Assembly (NCBI RefSeq): GCF_011049865.1
Contig: NZ_DRGY01000049.1
Span: 19,684 to 83,683 of the forward strand
Reading direction: 5' to 3'
Origin: Marinobacter antarcticus
GTDB taxonomy: Bacteria > Pseudomonadota > Gammaproteobacteria > Pseudomonadales > Oleiphilaceae
Length of the DNA: 64,000 nt
Of this stretch, positions 17,969 to 27,586 are shown in pieces; position 1 is the stretch's first letter, and every line of letters begins with the position of its first letter. Position numbers and translations under genes: made by a program. The notes below the pieces were generated by a model that saw only the letters and a list, made by a program, of their open reading frames with translations, was not told the origin of the DNA and ran no database searches.

Positions 17969-18464
17969 CTTAACTATCCAAAAATCGATCCGATAGCGAT
18001 TTCATTGGGCCCGTTGCAAATCCATTGGTATGGCCTGATGTACCTTGTTGGCTTTCTTGCAGCCTGGTGGTTGGGCCGTCCATCAATTGGGGTTGAGCAC
18101 CGAAGCAGTCGAAACGCTGATCTTTGCCCGTAAGCAAAACTTACCATTTTTCGGCTCACGGACTTTGTCACACCACTGGTGTCAATTGGCCTGGGGCCAT
18201 GGTGTTCCCCAATATGGGGCCGGCCGCCACGCCACCCGTCGTCACTGTATGAGTTCACGCTGGAAGGTGTTGTGCTGTGTTGTGCTGTGGTGGTTCTCAG
18301 GCCATCCTCGCGGGAATGGCACAACGTCCGGCTTATTCCTGTTGCTCTACGGGGTTTTCCGCTTTTTTGTCGGTCAGAATGTGGAGATTGGGGCGGAATA
18401 TTGTGGATCGACAAGGATGCCGGAATTCGTTAAAGATGATCTAAAACAGATGGTTAAGTCTTGA
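17969..18464 (+). pseudogene. lgt: degraded prolipoprotein diacylglyceryl transferase (lgt) pseudogene
   Basis: Lgt blocks occur in order but in different frames: [36 protein letters not shown] (from 17972), RLTDFVTPLVSIGLG, MVFPNMGP, PPRHPSSLYEFTLEG, LWWFSGHPRGNGTTSGLFLLLYGVFRFFV. Confidence 0.88.
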
Positions 18465-18488
18465 TATGTATTGATACGAAATGGTTAC

Positions 18489-18565
18489 TGGTGCCCTCGG
18501 CAGGACTCGAACCTGCTACCTTCCCCTTAGGAGGGGGACGCTCTATCCAGATGAGCTACGAAGGC
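18489..18565 (-). tRNA. tRNA-Arg(CCT)
   Basis: On the reverse strand: GCCTTCG acceptor pairing with CGAGGGC, loop CTCCTAA (anticodon CCT), T-arm GCAGGTTCGAGTCCTGC, encoded ACCA. Confidence 0.93.
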
Positions 18566-18651
18566 GCTTCTTTCAGAAGGTCGGTATGATAACGGCCTGA
18601 GGCTTATGGCTCAAGGTGTTACCGTGTTTTCTGCCGTGCTGGGAGTGTGCT

Positions 18652-19359
18652 TTGTCTGATTCGTTCTCGCTAAGCGTTATTGTGCCAGTCTGGATGGAAG
18701 CGGCGGGCATTGTGGCGGCGCTTGAAGCTCTGTCACCGCTGCGCGCAGAGGGGTATGAGGTGATTGTGGTGGACGCGGACAGCACGGATGGCACAACCAG
18801 GTTGGCAATCCCGCTTGCGGATCGGGTGGTTCAGTCGGGAAAGGGAAGGGCCGTTCAAATGAATGCGGGCGCCTCTGTTGCTAACGGCAGTGTTCTGGTG
18901 TTTTTGCACGCGGACACCCGTCTTCCTGAAAATGCACTGAATTGCCTGAGTGAGTTTTTTAACAGTGACAAAGCCTGGGGCCGTTTTGATGTGCGCCTGA
19001 GTGGCCGGGGCGTGATGTTCAGGGTTGTTGCCTGGTTTATGAATCAGCGCTCGCGGTTAACGGGTATTTGCACAGGCGATCAGGCTCTGTTTGTGCGCAG
19101 GGAAGTTTTTGAGGCTCTGCGCGGATTTGATAGCCTGCCGATCATGGAAGATATTGAGTTTTCCAACAGGCTGCGCCTGGTTTCCCGCCCCTTCTGTATT
19201 GACGAACCGGTTGTTACCGACAGCCGGCGCTGGGAACAGCGAGGTGTGTGGCGCACGATTTTTCTGATGTGGCGTTTACGCTGGCGCTACTGGCGTGGTG
19301 AATCCCCGGCAACGCTTGCTCATTCCTACCGTATGGATGTTCGTAATGGCTCAGACTGA
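18652..19359 (+). CDS. TIGR04283-type family 2 glycosyltransferase (annotated 'arsenosugar biosynthesis glycosyltransferase')
   Basis: SVIVPVWMEAAGIVAALEAL, VVDADSTDGT, GKGRAVQMNAGA, VFLHADTRLPENAL, TGDQALFVRREVFEALRGFDSLPIMEDIEFSNRLR. Confidence 0.85.
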   Translation: MSDSFSLSVIVPVWMEAAGIVAALEALSPLRAEGYEVIVVDADSTDGTTRLAIPLADRVVQSGKGRAVQMNAGASVANGSVLVFLHADTRLPENALNCLSEFFNSDKAWGRFDVRLSGRGVMFRVVAWFMNQRSRLTGICTGDQALFVRREVFEALRGFDSLPIMEDIEFSNRLRLVSRPFCIDEPVVTDSRRWEQRGVWRTIFLMWRLRWRYWRGESPATLAHSYRMDVRNGSD

Positions 19360-19987
19360 ATTTCTCAATGCGCTGGTGATGCAGTTCGCCAAGTGGCCGG
19401 AAGCGGGCCGGGTAAAAACTCGTCTTATTCCTGCGCTGGGTGTGTCCGGGGCGCTGGATGCGCACTTAACGCTTACCCTGGCTGTGCTGGATAATCTGTG
19501 TGGCGCCGGTTTTTCTGTGCAGTTCTGGTGGGACAGGGAGGTTGAATCTGTGCCGGTGGATGCGCAGGCAATTGTCCGTACTCTTGAGCACAGAGGCTTG
19601 GCGCAGCATATACAGCGGGGGGCGAATCTGGGCGACAGAATGCTGGATGCGCTTGAAAGTGGTCTTGAGTCTCACGCTGCCGCTATGATCGTGGGCAGCG
19701 ATTGCCCGTCAGTTGAACCCGCGTATGTGCATCTGGCCGTGACCTGCCTGCAGGAATACGATGTTGTTTTAGGGCCGTCTGATGACGGTGGTTACGTGTT
19801 GATTGGCTCGCGCCGGGTGCTTCCGGGCATGCTCGACGGTATTGAGTGGGGCACGGAAGCTGTCCTTGAGCAAACCTGTGCGCGACTGAAGGAACTGGGG
19901 CTCAGCGTTGGTTTGCTGGAGCCCCGATGGGATGTGGATGAGCCGGAGGACTGGGCGCGCTTTCAGCGCCTCCCTGTCGACACGTAG
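19346..19987 (+). CDS. TIGR04282-type glycosyltransferase (annotated 'arsenosugar biosynthesis glycosyltransferase')
   Basis: LVMQFAKWPEAGRVKTRLIPALG, GSDCPSVEPAYVHLAV, VVLGPSDDGGYVLIGSRR, WDVDEPEDW. Confidence 0.85.
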   Translation: MAQTEFLNALVMQFAKWPEAGRVKTRLIPALGVSGALDAHLTLTLAVLDNLCGAGFSVQFWWDREVESVPVDAQAIVRTLEHRGLAQHIQRGANLGDRMLDALESGLESHAAAMIVGSDCPSVEPAYVHLAVTCLQEYDVVLGPSDDGGYVLIGSRRVLPGMLDGIEWGTEAVLEQTCARLKELGLSVGLLEPRWDVDEPEDWARFQRLPVDT

Positions 19988-19996
19988 CGGCCGTTT

Positions 19997-22849
19997 TTAC
20001 TTATCGGTAACGGGTGGTTGTTGCAGAATAAGGTCGCGGGCGTCCTTTGCGCTCAACCCTTCGCCACCCGTGTTCACGAGCAGCGCCCGGTCTCTGTTCA
20101 ATACGGAGTCCCTGAAGGTGGTTTTCAGCTCATCGAGACTGACGGCTTTAACGGCTTTTGCGAGCCTTTCTCGTGAGTCAAACCCCTCTTCGCCACGATC
20201 AATCTCGCGCCAATAGCGCCCTGAAATCTCTCCCAATTGACGATCCTGCTCCATAATGCTGCTGATCACTGCCCGCTTTTCCTGGGCCAGGCGCTCGTCA
20301 TCCAAGTTGGCAAGGGTCTCATTGTAGCCTTTGGCGAACTCGCGAATGGCCTGGTCGATGGCGTTCGGACTGGCGGTAGGGGATTGAACCACAAAGCCAA
20401 GGGCCGGGGTTTCAAGCATTTCGAAGGGTGTTGCGTACACAATGTAGCCAAGCTGGCGCGTGGTGCGGATATCTTCATAAAACGGGCTGCTTATAATCTG
20501 CGCCAGCAGGCGGAACCGCGCGCGCTCTTCAAAGCTGGTGTTCTTGCCCTGGGTGTAAAGCGTGTACCCGGTATCCGGATGTTCTACGTTCAAAGAGACG
20601 ACGATTTCTTCCGGCGGCAGCTTGCGCACCTGACTGCGCGCAACCGTTGCAAAATCGCTTTTGTTCAACACAATCGCATCAATCTGCTGGGCCAGGTTAA
20701 GTGCGTAAGCTTCGGTCAGGTTGCCATGAACCAGCAGTACCGGGTCAATTTTCGAGAGCAACGTCCCTGCGAATGATCTGAGTTCTTCGAGGGTTACGGT
20801 TTTTGCAGCCTGCAGCTGTTCGTCCGTGCTCCAGGTGTCTTCGAGCAGCGTGGATTGAATGAACTCGGACGTCTGTGCAACTGGCCGGTCTTTGGCTTTG
20901 TTCTGCAAACTGTCCATCAGGTTTTGCCGGGCGATATCAAAGCGCTGTCGGGTAATCTGCGGTGCTGCAACCTGCATGAGGATGCGGTTCATCAGGGTGT
21001 TCAGTTTGTCGCTGTAGCCGCCAACCCGCACAGTGATGCCGCGCAAGTGCGGATAGATGCTGTAATCCAGCCCGGCAAGACGCGCGGAATAGGCCCAGGC
21101 GTTCAAGTTGTTGTTGATGCTGTCAACCAGAAGACCTGTCAGTACATGGCTGCGGGCCGATGCGCGCACAGCGGGTGTGCGTAAGCTCAAAAATACGTTG
21201 GCCTTGGGTGTGTCAAAACGCGTGTCCCGGGCAAACCAGATTGCCATGCCGTCGTTATTGCCCAACCATTCGGGTTTGTCCATGGTTTTACCAGGCACCA
21301 TGGTCAGATTCTCAGGCACAAACGGGTTGGGCGCAGGAAGATGAAGCGCCTCGGCCAATGCGATGGGTGCCTTGGTTTTGAGTGCTTCGGTATCCAGTGG
21401 TTCAATCTGCCAGGGTGTTTCGTACCACTTGGTAAAGTTGGGGTTTTTGAGCTCGAGCTGTGGCGCCAGCAAATAGGCCATCACGTTATCCGGTGTCAGC
21501 ATTGAAAGAATATCCCGATACTGATCCGGCGCGTAACGCTCCATTAGCCAGGGCGCACTGAGAATATCTTCTGCCGGGTAGTCCTGGAGCTGGCTCGACA
21601 GTCGCATTGCCTCTTGAAGGGGTTCACCTTGCTCGCGAAAGCGAAAATCGATTCTTGCCAGTCGCTGCATTTCTTCAAAACGCTGCTCGCTAATGCCTTG
21701 CTCGCGAATGATGTCGATGTACCGAAAAACCAGTGACAGAATGTCTTCTTGCCGATTCAGGCCCTCAGGTGTAAGCGCAATGCTGATGTCCAATGTGGCC
21801 GCTTCGCCCGTATCCATGCCAATACCGGCGGACAGGTTATCTGCCAGGCCGTTCTTCTTCAGCACCTCCAAGAGGCTGCCTGGTCCTTCGTGGCCAAGCA
21901 GGTTGGCAATGTAACTGACGGGCTTTGTGCGGTAGTTTTCCTGCTGTGATGGAATCGGGAATGACAACGACAGGCTGCGCACATCCTTGATGGCTTGCAC
22001 CGTCACCTCTGCAGGCAGCGCATCGGCTTCAAGCAATTTGGCGCTATGAACCCTTGATTTCAGATTGCGGTTCTCAATGGCACCAAAACGCGCCCGTACC
22101 ATAGCTTCCAGCTGGTCCAGCGGCTGCGGGCCGTAAACCGCAAGGGTCATCAGGTTGGCGGAGTAACGGGCTTTCCAGAACTCAATCAGGTCAGGCCGAA
22201 GCGGATGGGTGTCGGTGTTTTCCAGCGTGGTCAGATTACCGACCGCGAACTGATGAAAAGCGCCTTGCGGGTTGCTGGCGGCCTTTTTGACGGAGTAGAG
22301 GCGGCGGCCATCTTCTTTTTGTTTGGAGCTGAACTCAGAGTTCACAGCGTTACGTTCGCGGTCTACAAGCTCGGCGGTAAACAGAGGCGCCGCAAACTGC
22401 TGCGAGAACCGATCCAGCGCAGATTCCAGGTAATTGGCCTGAATATCGAAAAAATAGTTGGTGTTGCGAAACGCGGTAAAGGCGTTATGACTGCCCCCGT
22501 GGCTTTTGATGAACTGTTGGTACTCTCCGGGCTCAGGGTACTTTTCCGTGCCCAAAAACAGCATGTGCTCGAGGAAGTGTGCAATGCCCTCCCGTTCTTT
22601 TGGATCATCGCCACTGCCAACCGCCACGTTCATGGACGCCGCGGCTTTGTCTGCGTTCTTGTCGGATATCAGAATGGCTCGCAAACCGTTATCCAGTTCA
22701 ATGAAGCGGTATTCGTTGTTGTCGTTCGGGCTTTTTTGTGGCGTTTGTGCGGCGGTTGCAAACGAACTGACAAATAATAGCAAAAGCAGTGCAAACGCAT
22801 TTGCCGTCAGCACCGGTATTCTGGCGTTTAATTGGGTACCAATACGCAT
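19997..22849 (-). CDS. M16 family zinc metallopeptidase (insulinase / protease III-like)
   Basis: GIAHFLEHMLFLGTEKYPEPGEYQQFIKSHGGSHNAFT (HxxEH), full-length 950 aa. Confidence 0.93.
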   Translation of the reverse strand: MRIGTQLNARIPVLTANAFALLLLLFVSSFATAAQTPQKSPNDNNEYRFIELDNGLRAILISDKNADKAAASMNVAVGSGDDPKEREGIAHFLEHMLFLGTEKYPEPGEYQQFIKSHGGSHNAFTAFRNTNYFFDIQANYLESALDRFSQQFAAPLFTAELVDRERNAVNSEFSSKQKEDGRRLYSVKKAASNPQGAFHQFAVGNLTTLENTDTHPLRPDLIEFWKARYSANLMTLAVYGPQPLDQLEAMVRARFGAIENRNLKSRVHSAKLLEADALPAEVTVQAIKDVRSLSLSFPIPSQQENYRTKPVSYIANLLGHEGPGSLLEVLKKNGLADNLSAGIGMDTGEAATLDISIALTPEGLNRQEDILSLVFRYIDIIREQGISEQRFEEMQRLARIDFRFREQGEPLQEAMRLSSQLQDYPAEDILSAPWLMERYAPDQYRDILSMLTPDNVMAYLLAPQLELKNPNFTKWYETPWQIEPLDTEALKTKAPIALAEALHLPAPNPFVPENLTMVPGKTMDKPEWLGNNDGMAIWFARDTRFDTPKANVFLSLRTPAVRASARSHVLTGLLVDSINNNLNAWAYSARLAGLDYSIYPHLRGITVRVGGYSDKLNTLMNRILMQVAAPQITRQRFDIARQNLMDSLQNKAKDRPVAQTSEFIQSTLLEDTWSTDEQLQAAKTVTLEELRSFAGTLLSKIDPVLLVHGNLTEAYALNLAQQIDAIVLNKSDFATVARSQVRKLPPEEIVVSLNVEHPDTGYTLYTQGKNTSFEERARFRLLAQIISSPFYEDIRTTRQLGYIVYATPFEMLETPALGFVVQSPTASPNAIDQAIREFAKGYNETLANLDDERLAQEKRAVISSIMEQDRQLGEISGRYWREIDRGEEGFDSRERLAKAVKAVSLDELKTTFRDSVLNRDRALLVNTGGEGLSAKDARDLILQQPPVTDK

Positions 22850-22887
22850 AAGGCCTCTGCTATTTGTTAGGGAGCGTCTGAAAGGTT

Positions 22888-23187
22888 TCAGTGCATCATT
22901 GTTTTGCGGGTGTTTTCTGGCTGTTGATCCAGAGTTTTGCGGGCCAGGTCCGCGGCTTTCTCTCCATCAAGCTGGCCTGACGCAATCCGTTCGAGCACGG
23001 TTGCCATAATGGCAACGGATTGGCGGTAATCGGCAAACTCTTCCTGAAATGCACTGTCGATTGCCTGGTAAACCGCCTGGATTTTCTGTTCACGGTCACC
23101 GGAATTTTTCGCCGTGTCGTTGATCGCTTTGAGGCACGCACGGGCAATGGTGATGTAACGTTCAGTATTGGGATTGTCGTTCGGCAT
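22888..23187 (-). CDS. hypothetical protein
   Basis: 99 aa helical ORF with no family recognised. Confidence 0.5.
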   Translation of the reverse strand: MPNDNPNTERYITIARACLKAINDTAKNSGDREQKIQAVYQAIDSAFQEEFADYRQSVAIMATVLERIASGQLDGEKAADLARKTLDQQPENTRKTMMH

Positions 23188-23384
23188 TATCGGGTTTCCG
23201 GGTATCGCTGGGTCTGTGAAAAGGACTGACGCCTAAAGAGGCAACAAGTTCCGGATTATCGCATTGCTGGCAGGCTGTTTCATTGCATTGCAGTAATTCA
23301 TCGTCAGGGAAGGCGGGCGCCAATTACTGTGCTAGTCTCAAAAGCGTTGTGTCGGCGAAAAATACAGGCGCGACGGATTTTTTT

Positions 23385-23432
23385 AGAGTAAAGGCTCTAT
23401 TTAAAACAACGGGTTACAGAGTAAAAACTCTA
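23385..23432. promoter_or_regulatory. two tandem copies of an AGAGTAAAxxCTCTA-type dyad, 33 bp apart
   Basis: AGAGTAAAGGCTCTA (23385-23399) and AGAGTAAAAACTCTA (23418-23432), upstream of the acyl-CoA reductase. Confidence 0.65.
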
Positions 23433-23566
23433 AAAAAGACCGATACATGAAAGTTGCATTTAAGTACAATGCCGGCCAATCAAGGCCGTTATTAGACTTT
23501 GGTCGAATAAGGCCGACGTAAATATTGAACAGACAACAACAGAGCAACAGGCAGGGTGGATTATCA

Positions 23567-25552
23567 ATGAACTATTTCCTGACCGGTGGTACCGGGTTTA
23601 TTGGCCGTTTTCTTGTGGAAAAACTTTTAGCACGGGGCGGCACCGTGCATCTGCTGGTGCGTGAGCAATCTCTGGACAAGCTTGACGCACTCATACAGCG
23701 GTGGGGCGTAGACGAATCCCGTGTTAAGGCGGTAGTTGGCGATTTGACGAGCGAAAATCTGGGTATTGATACCAAAACCCTTAAAGCCCTGACAGGAAAG
23801 ATTGATCATTTTTTCCACCTGGCCGCTGTCTACGATATGGGCGCTGACGAAGACGCCCAACAGGCCACGAACATTGATGGCACCAAGGCGGCAGTGAATG
23901 CCGCTGAAGCAATGAAGGCAAAGCACTTTCACCATGTTTCGTCTATCGCGGCTGCTGGCCTGTTCAAGGGTATTTTCCGTGAGGATATGTTTGAGGAAGC
24001 GGAAAAGCTGGACCATCCGTATCTGATGACCAAGCACGAATCGGAAAAAGTTGTGCGTGAACAGTGCAAAGTGCCATTTCGCATTTATCGTCCGGGCATG
24101 GTTATCGGCCACTCGAAAACCGGGGAAATGGACAAGGTTGACGGCCCTTACTATTTCTTCAAAATGATTCAGAAAATCCGCCGGACCCTGCCTCAGTGGA
24201 TGCCGACTGTGGGTATAGAAGGGGGCCGCCTGAATGTTGTTCCCGTAGATTTTGTGGTCAATGCGTTGGATCACATAGCGCACCTGGACAGCGAAGATGG
24301 CAAGTGTTTCCATTTGGTGGATTCTGACCCTTACAAGGTGGGTGAGATTCTTAACATTTTCTGTGAAGCCGGCCACGCGCCTAAAATGGGCATGCGCATC
24401 GACTCCCGCATGTTCGGTTTCATTCCGCCCTTTATTCGTCAGAGCCTTAAAAACCTGCCGCCGGTGAAACGTTTAACCAGCGCTGTGCTGGAGGACATGG
24501 GCATTCCGCGCTCAGTGCTGTCCTTTATCAATTACCCCACCCGTTTCGATGCCCGCGAGACTGAGCGCGTGCTGAAGGGAACGGGCATAGAAGTGCCCCG
24601 TTTGGCGGATTATGCACCGGTGATCTGGGACTTTTGGGAACGTCATCTCGACCCTGATCTGTTCAAGGACCGCACTCTCAAGGGTACGGTGGAAGGCAAG
24701 GTGTGTGTGGTAACCGGCGCTACGTCGGGTATTGGCTTGGCAACGGCTGAAAAACTGGCGGAAGCGGGCGCTATTCTGGTGATTGGAGCCCGCACCAAGT
24801 CGAAACTGGATGAGGTGACCGCGTCTCTGGAGGCGAAGGGCGGCAGTGTGCACGCCTACCAATGTGATTTCTCCGATATGGAGGCGTGCGATCACTTTGT
24901 GAAAACCGTTCTGGACAACCACGGCCATGTGGATGTGTTGATCAACAATGCCGGGCGCTCCATTCGTCGTTCGTTGTCGTTGTCGTTTGACCGGTTCCAT
25001 GATTTTGAGCGCACCATGCAACTGAACTACTTCGGCTCTGTGCGGTTGATCATGGGATTTGCACCGTCGATGTTGGAGCGTCATCGCGGCCATGTGGTTA
25101 ATATTTCGTCTATTGGTGTGCTTACCAACGCACCGCGGTTCTCTGCTTATGTGGCGTCTAAATCGGCGTTGGATGCATTCAGTCGATGCGCGGCTTCGGA
25201 GTGGTCAGACCGGAACGTGACGTTCACCACCATCAATATGCCGCTGGTGAAAACGCCGATGATCGCACCCACCAAGATTTACGATTCGGTGCCAACGCTT
25301 ACGCCGGAAGAGGCGGCGGAAATGGTGACGAATGCGATTATTGATCGCCCAAAGCGTATCGCAACGCGCCTTGGTATTTTCGCAGAAGTGTTGCACGCAC
25401 TTGCGCCGAAGATGGGCGAAATCGTGATGAATACGGGCTACCGTATGTTCCCGGATTCATCCCCTGGAGTGGGGGGCAAGTCAATTGAGAGGCCGAAGGT
25501 GTCCACGGAACAGGTGGCTTTTGCCGCGGTTATGCGGGGCATTCACTGGTAA
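23567..25552 (+). CDS. SDR-type fatty acyl-CoA reductase (fatty-alcohol/wax-ester pathway, two Rossmann domains)
   Basis: MNYFLTGGTGFIGRFLVEKLLARGGTVHLLVREQS... and second SDR domain VEGKVCVVTGATSGIGLATAEKLAEAGA. Matches my recollection of Marinobacter FAR sequences. Confidence 0.9.
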   Translation: MNYFLTGGTGFIGRFLVEKLLARGGTVHLLVREQSLDKLDALIQRWGVDESRVKAVVGDLTSENLGIDTKTLKALTGKIDHFFHLAAVYDMGADEDAQQATNIDGTKAAVNAAEAMKAKHFHHVSSIAAAGLFKGIFREDMFEEAEKLDHPYLMTKHESEKVVREQCKVPFRIYRPGMVIGHSKTGEMDKVDGPYYFFKMIQKIRRTLPQWMPTVGIEGGRLNVVPVDFVVNALDHIAHLDSEDGKCFHLVDSDPYKVGEILNIFCEAGHAPKMGMRIDSRMFGFIPPFIRQSLKNLPPVKRLTSAVLEDMGIPRSVLSFINYPTRFDARETERVLKGTGIEVPRLADYAPVIWDFWERHLDPDLFKDRTLKGTVEGKVCVVTGATSGIGLATAEKLAEAGAILVIGARTKSKLDEVTASLEAKGGSVHAYQCDFSDMEACDHFVKTVLDNHGHVDVLINNAGRSIRRSLSLSFDRFHDFERTMQLNYFGSVRLIMGFAPSMLERHRGHVVNISSIGVLTNAPRFSAYVASKSALDAFSRCAASEWSDRNVTFTTINMPLVKTPMIAPTKIYDSVPTLTPEEAAEMVTNAIIDRPKRIATRLGIFAEVLHALAPKMGEIVMNTGYRMFPDSSPGVGGKSIERPKVSTEQVAFAAVMRGIHW

Positions 25553-25576
25553 GCCGCGTTCTTGCAGCTTTGAATC

Positions 25577-25603
25577 AAAAAAACCCGCGTTGCGGGTTTT
25601 TTT
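25577..25603. terminator. bidirectional Rho-independent terminator between FAR and rnt
   Basis: AAAAAAACCCGCGTTGCGGGTTTTTTT. Confidence 0.9.
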
Positions 25604-25634
25604 GTGGATGACGTTCACCCGATTAAAGTCGGTG

Positions 25635-26291
25635 CTATTCGGCTTCATCCGAAATCACAGGTGGCGGAAACCCGCCCAGGTCGAGCCAGCGATTGACGAT
25701 CCCGCAGAACAGGTCGGCTGTCTTTTCGGCATCGTAGGCAGCAGAGTGCGCTTCTTTATTATCAAACGGAATGCCGGCCAGTTTGCAGGCCTGAGCCAAA
25801 ACCGTGTGGCCATAGGCCAGGCCTGCGAGGGCGGCGGTGTCGAACGTAGAAAAGGGGTGAAACGGATTCCGATTGATCTCCGCTCGCCGTGCGGCCGCAA
25901 ATACGAAGTTGTGATCGAAGGTGGCGTTGTGCCCCACCAGCACCGCGCGTTTGCAATCGTGTGCCTTGACGGCCCTGCGGATGGGGCTGAAGATTTCGCT
26001 CAGGCCCTCACGTTCGGGCACAGCTTCCCTGTCCGGATTCCACGGGTCAATGCCGGTAAAATCCAGCGCAGACTGCTCCAGATTGGCGCCTTCAAACGGA
26101 TCAATCTGTTGCAAATGGGTTTCACCCCTTTGCAATCTGCCGTCATCATCCATGGTGATCATCACCGCGGCTATTTCCAGCAGAGCATCCCGGTCTGGAT
26201 TGAACCCGCCGGTCTCAACATCGACAACAACGGGTAAAAAACCGCGAAATCTGCGGGACATTGGGTGCGATTGTCTGTTTTCGTCAGTCAC
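25635..26291 (-). CDS. rnt: ribonuclease T
   Basis: FRGFLPVVVDVETGGFNPDRDALLEIAAV, VGHNATFDHNFVFAAARR, HSAAYDAEKTADLFC (DEDD exonuclease). Confidence 0.94.
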   Translation of the reverse strand: MTDENRQSHPMSRRFRGFLPVVVDVETGGFNPDRDALLEIAAVMITMDDDGRLQRGETHLQQIDPFEGANLEQSALDFTGIDPWNPDREAVPEREGLSEIFSPIRRAVKAHDCKRAVLVGHNATFDHNFVFAAARRAEINRNPFHPFSTFDTAALAGLAYGHTVLAQACKLAGIPFDNKEAHSAAYDAEKTADLFCGIVNRWLDLGGFPPPVISDEAE

Positions 26292-26334
26292 TAAAGCTCC
26301 GGTCGTGGCCGTTTGTCAGGAAGTGTGGGTACGT

Positions 26335-27366
26335 TTATGCCAAGCGCCAGTTAATGGTTTCGCCAGCTTTCAACGGAACGATGGTACCACCGGCTAACGG
26401 TAATTCATCCGGCATTGTCCAGGGTTTCTTCACCAGGGTAATAGTATCGGTATTTCGCGGCAGACCATAGAAATCCGCGCCGTTCAGGCTGGCGAAGGCT
26501 TCAAGTTGATCCAGAATGCCGAGTTCTTCAAAAATGTCCGCGTACAGTCCGATTGCGCCGTAGGCGGAGTAACAACCGGCGCAGCCGCAGGCGGCCTCTT
26601 TTTTGTCACTGGAGTGTGGCGCGGAGTCGGTTCCCAGAAAAAACCGTTTATCACCGCTCGCGATGGCATCCCTGAGGGCTTGCTGGTGCCGGTTGCGCTT
26701 GAGAATTGGAAGGCAGTACAGGTGAGGGCGTATGCCGCCTACCAGCATGTGATTGCGGTTGTACATCAGGTGCTGAGGCGTGAGCGTTGCGCCCAGATTG
26801 TTACTCTGGTGATGGCGTATAAACTCGGCAGAATCGGCGGTTGTTATGTGCTCAAGCACAACCCGGAGATTCGGAAACGCGTCCAGAGTAGGCGCCAGAA
26901 CACGCTCAAGGAATACCTTTTCCCGATCGAAAATATCGATGTCTGCATCGGTCACTTCGCCGTGAACGAGCAACAGCATGCCGCATTCGGCCATGGCCTC
27001 AAGCACCGGATAGATATTGCGGATATCCTGCACGCCGGAGGCAGAGTTGGTGGTGGCTCCGGCGGGATAGAGCTTCGCAGCGACAATGCCGTCGGCACTG
27101 GCCTCAAGGATGTCCGCGCGGGTTGTCGATTCCGTGAGATAAAGCGTCATTAATGGCTGGAAACCCGTACCTGTTGCCGCAGCCAATATGCGATCCCGGT
27201 ATGCGGAGGCTTCAGCGGCGTTGGTAACCGGCGGGTTGAGGTTGGGCATGATGATCGCTCGCCCGAAACAGGCCGCGGTTGCCGGCACAACGTCTTTGAG
27301 AACATCGCCGTCGCGCACGTGGAGGTGCCAGTCGTCGGGGCGCACAAGTGTTAGCTGTTCGGTCAT
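26335..27366 (-). CDS. pyrC: dihydroorotase (homodimeric type)
   Basis: [66 protein letters not shown]. Confidence 0.96.
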   Translation of the reverse strand: MTEQLTLVRPDDWHLHVRDGDVLKDVVPATAACFGRAIIMPNLNPPVTNAAEASAYRDRILAAATGTGFQPLMTLYLTESTTRADILEASADGIVAAKLYPAGATTNSASGVQDIRNIYPVLEAMAECGMLLLVHGEVTDADIDIFDREKVFLERVLAPTLDAFPNLRVVLEHITTADSAEFIRHHQSNNLGATLTPQHLMYNRNHMLVGGIRPHLYCLPILKRNRHQQALRDAIASGDKRFFLGTDSAPHSSDKKEAACGCAGCYSAYGAIGLYADIFEELGILDQLEAFASLNGADFYGLPRNTDTITLVKKPWTMPDELPLAGGTIVPLKAGETINWRLA

Positions 27367-27586
27367 TGGTTGGTTTCCGCACTACCTTCAAAAGGGCTAA
27401 TAAAGAGGCGTGAAAGACGCGTTCACCGTGGAAGGCGCTTTGATCCTGGAAAATTTGGGAAATTATAGCAGAAGGCGCCGGTGATTGTTTTTCCTGTGTT
27501 GGACTAAAGAACGCTGCATGCGTGCCGTTAAACAGGGAAACCACGAAACAGACGTGGACCCTCGGTATCACGGCTATGGCGCTCTT

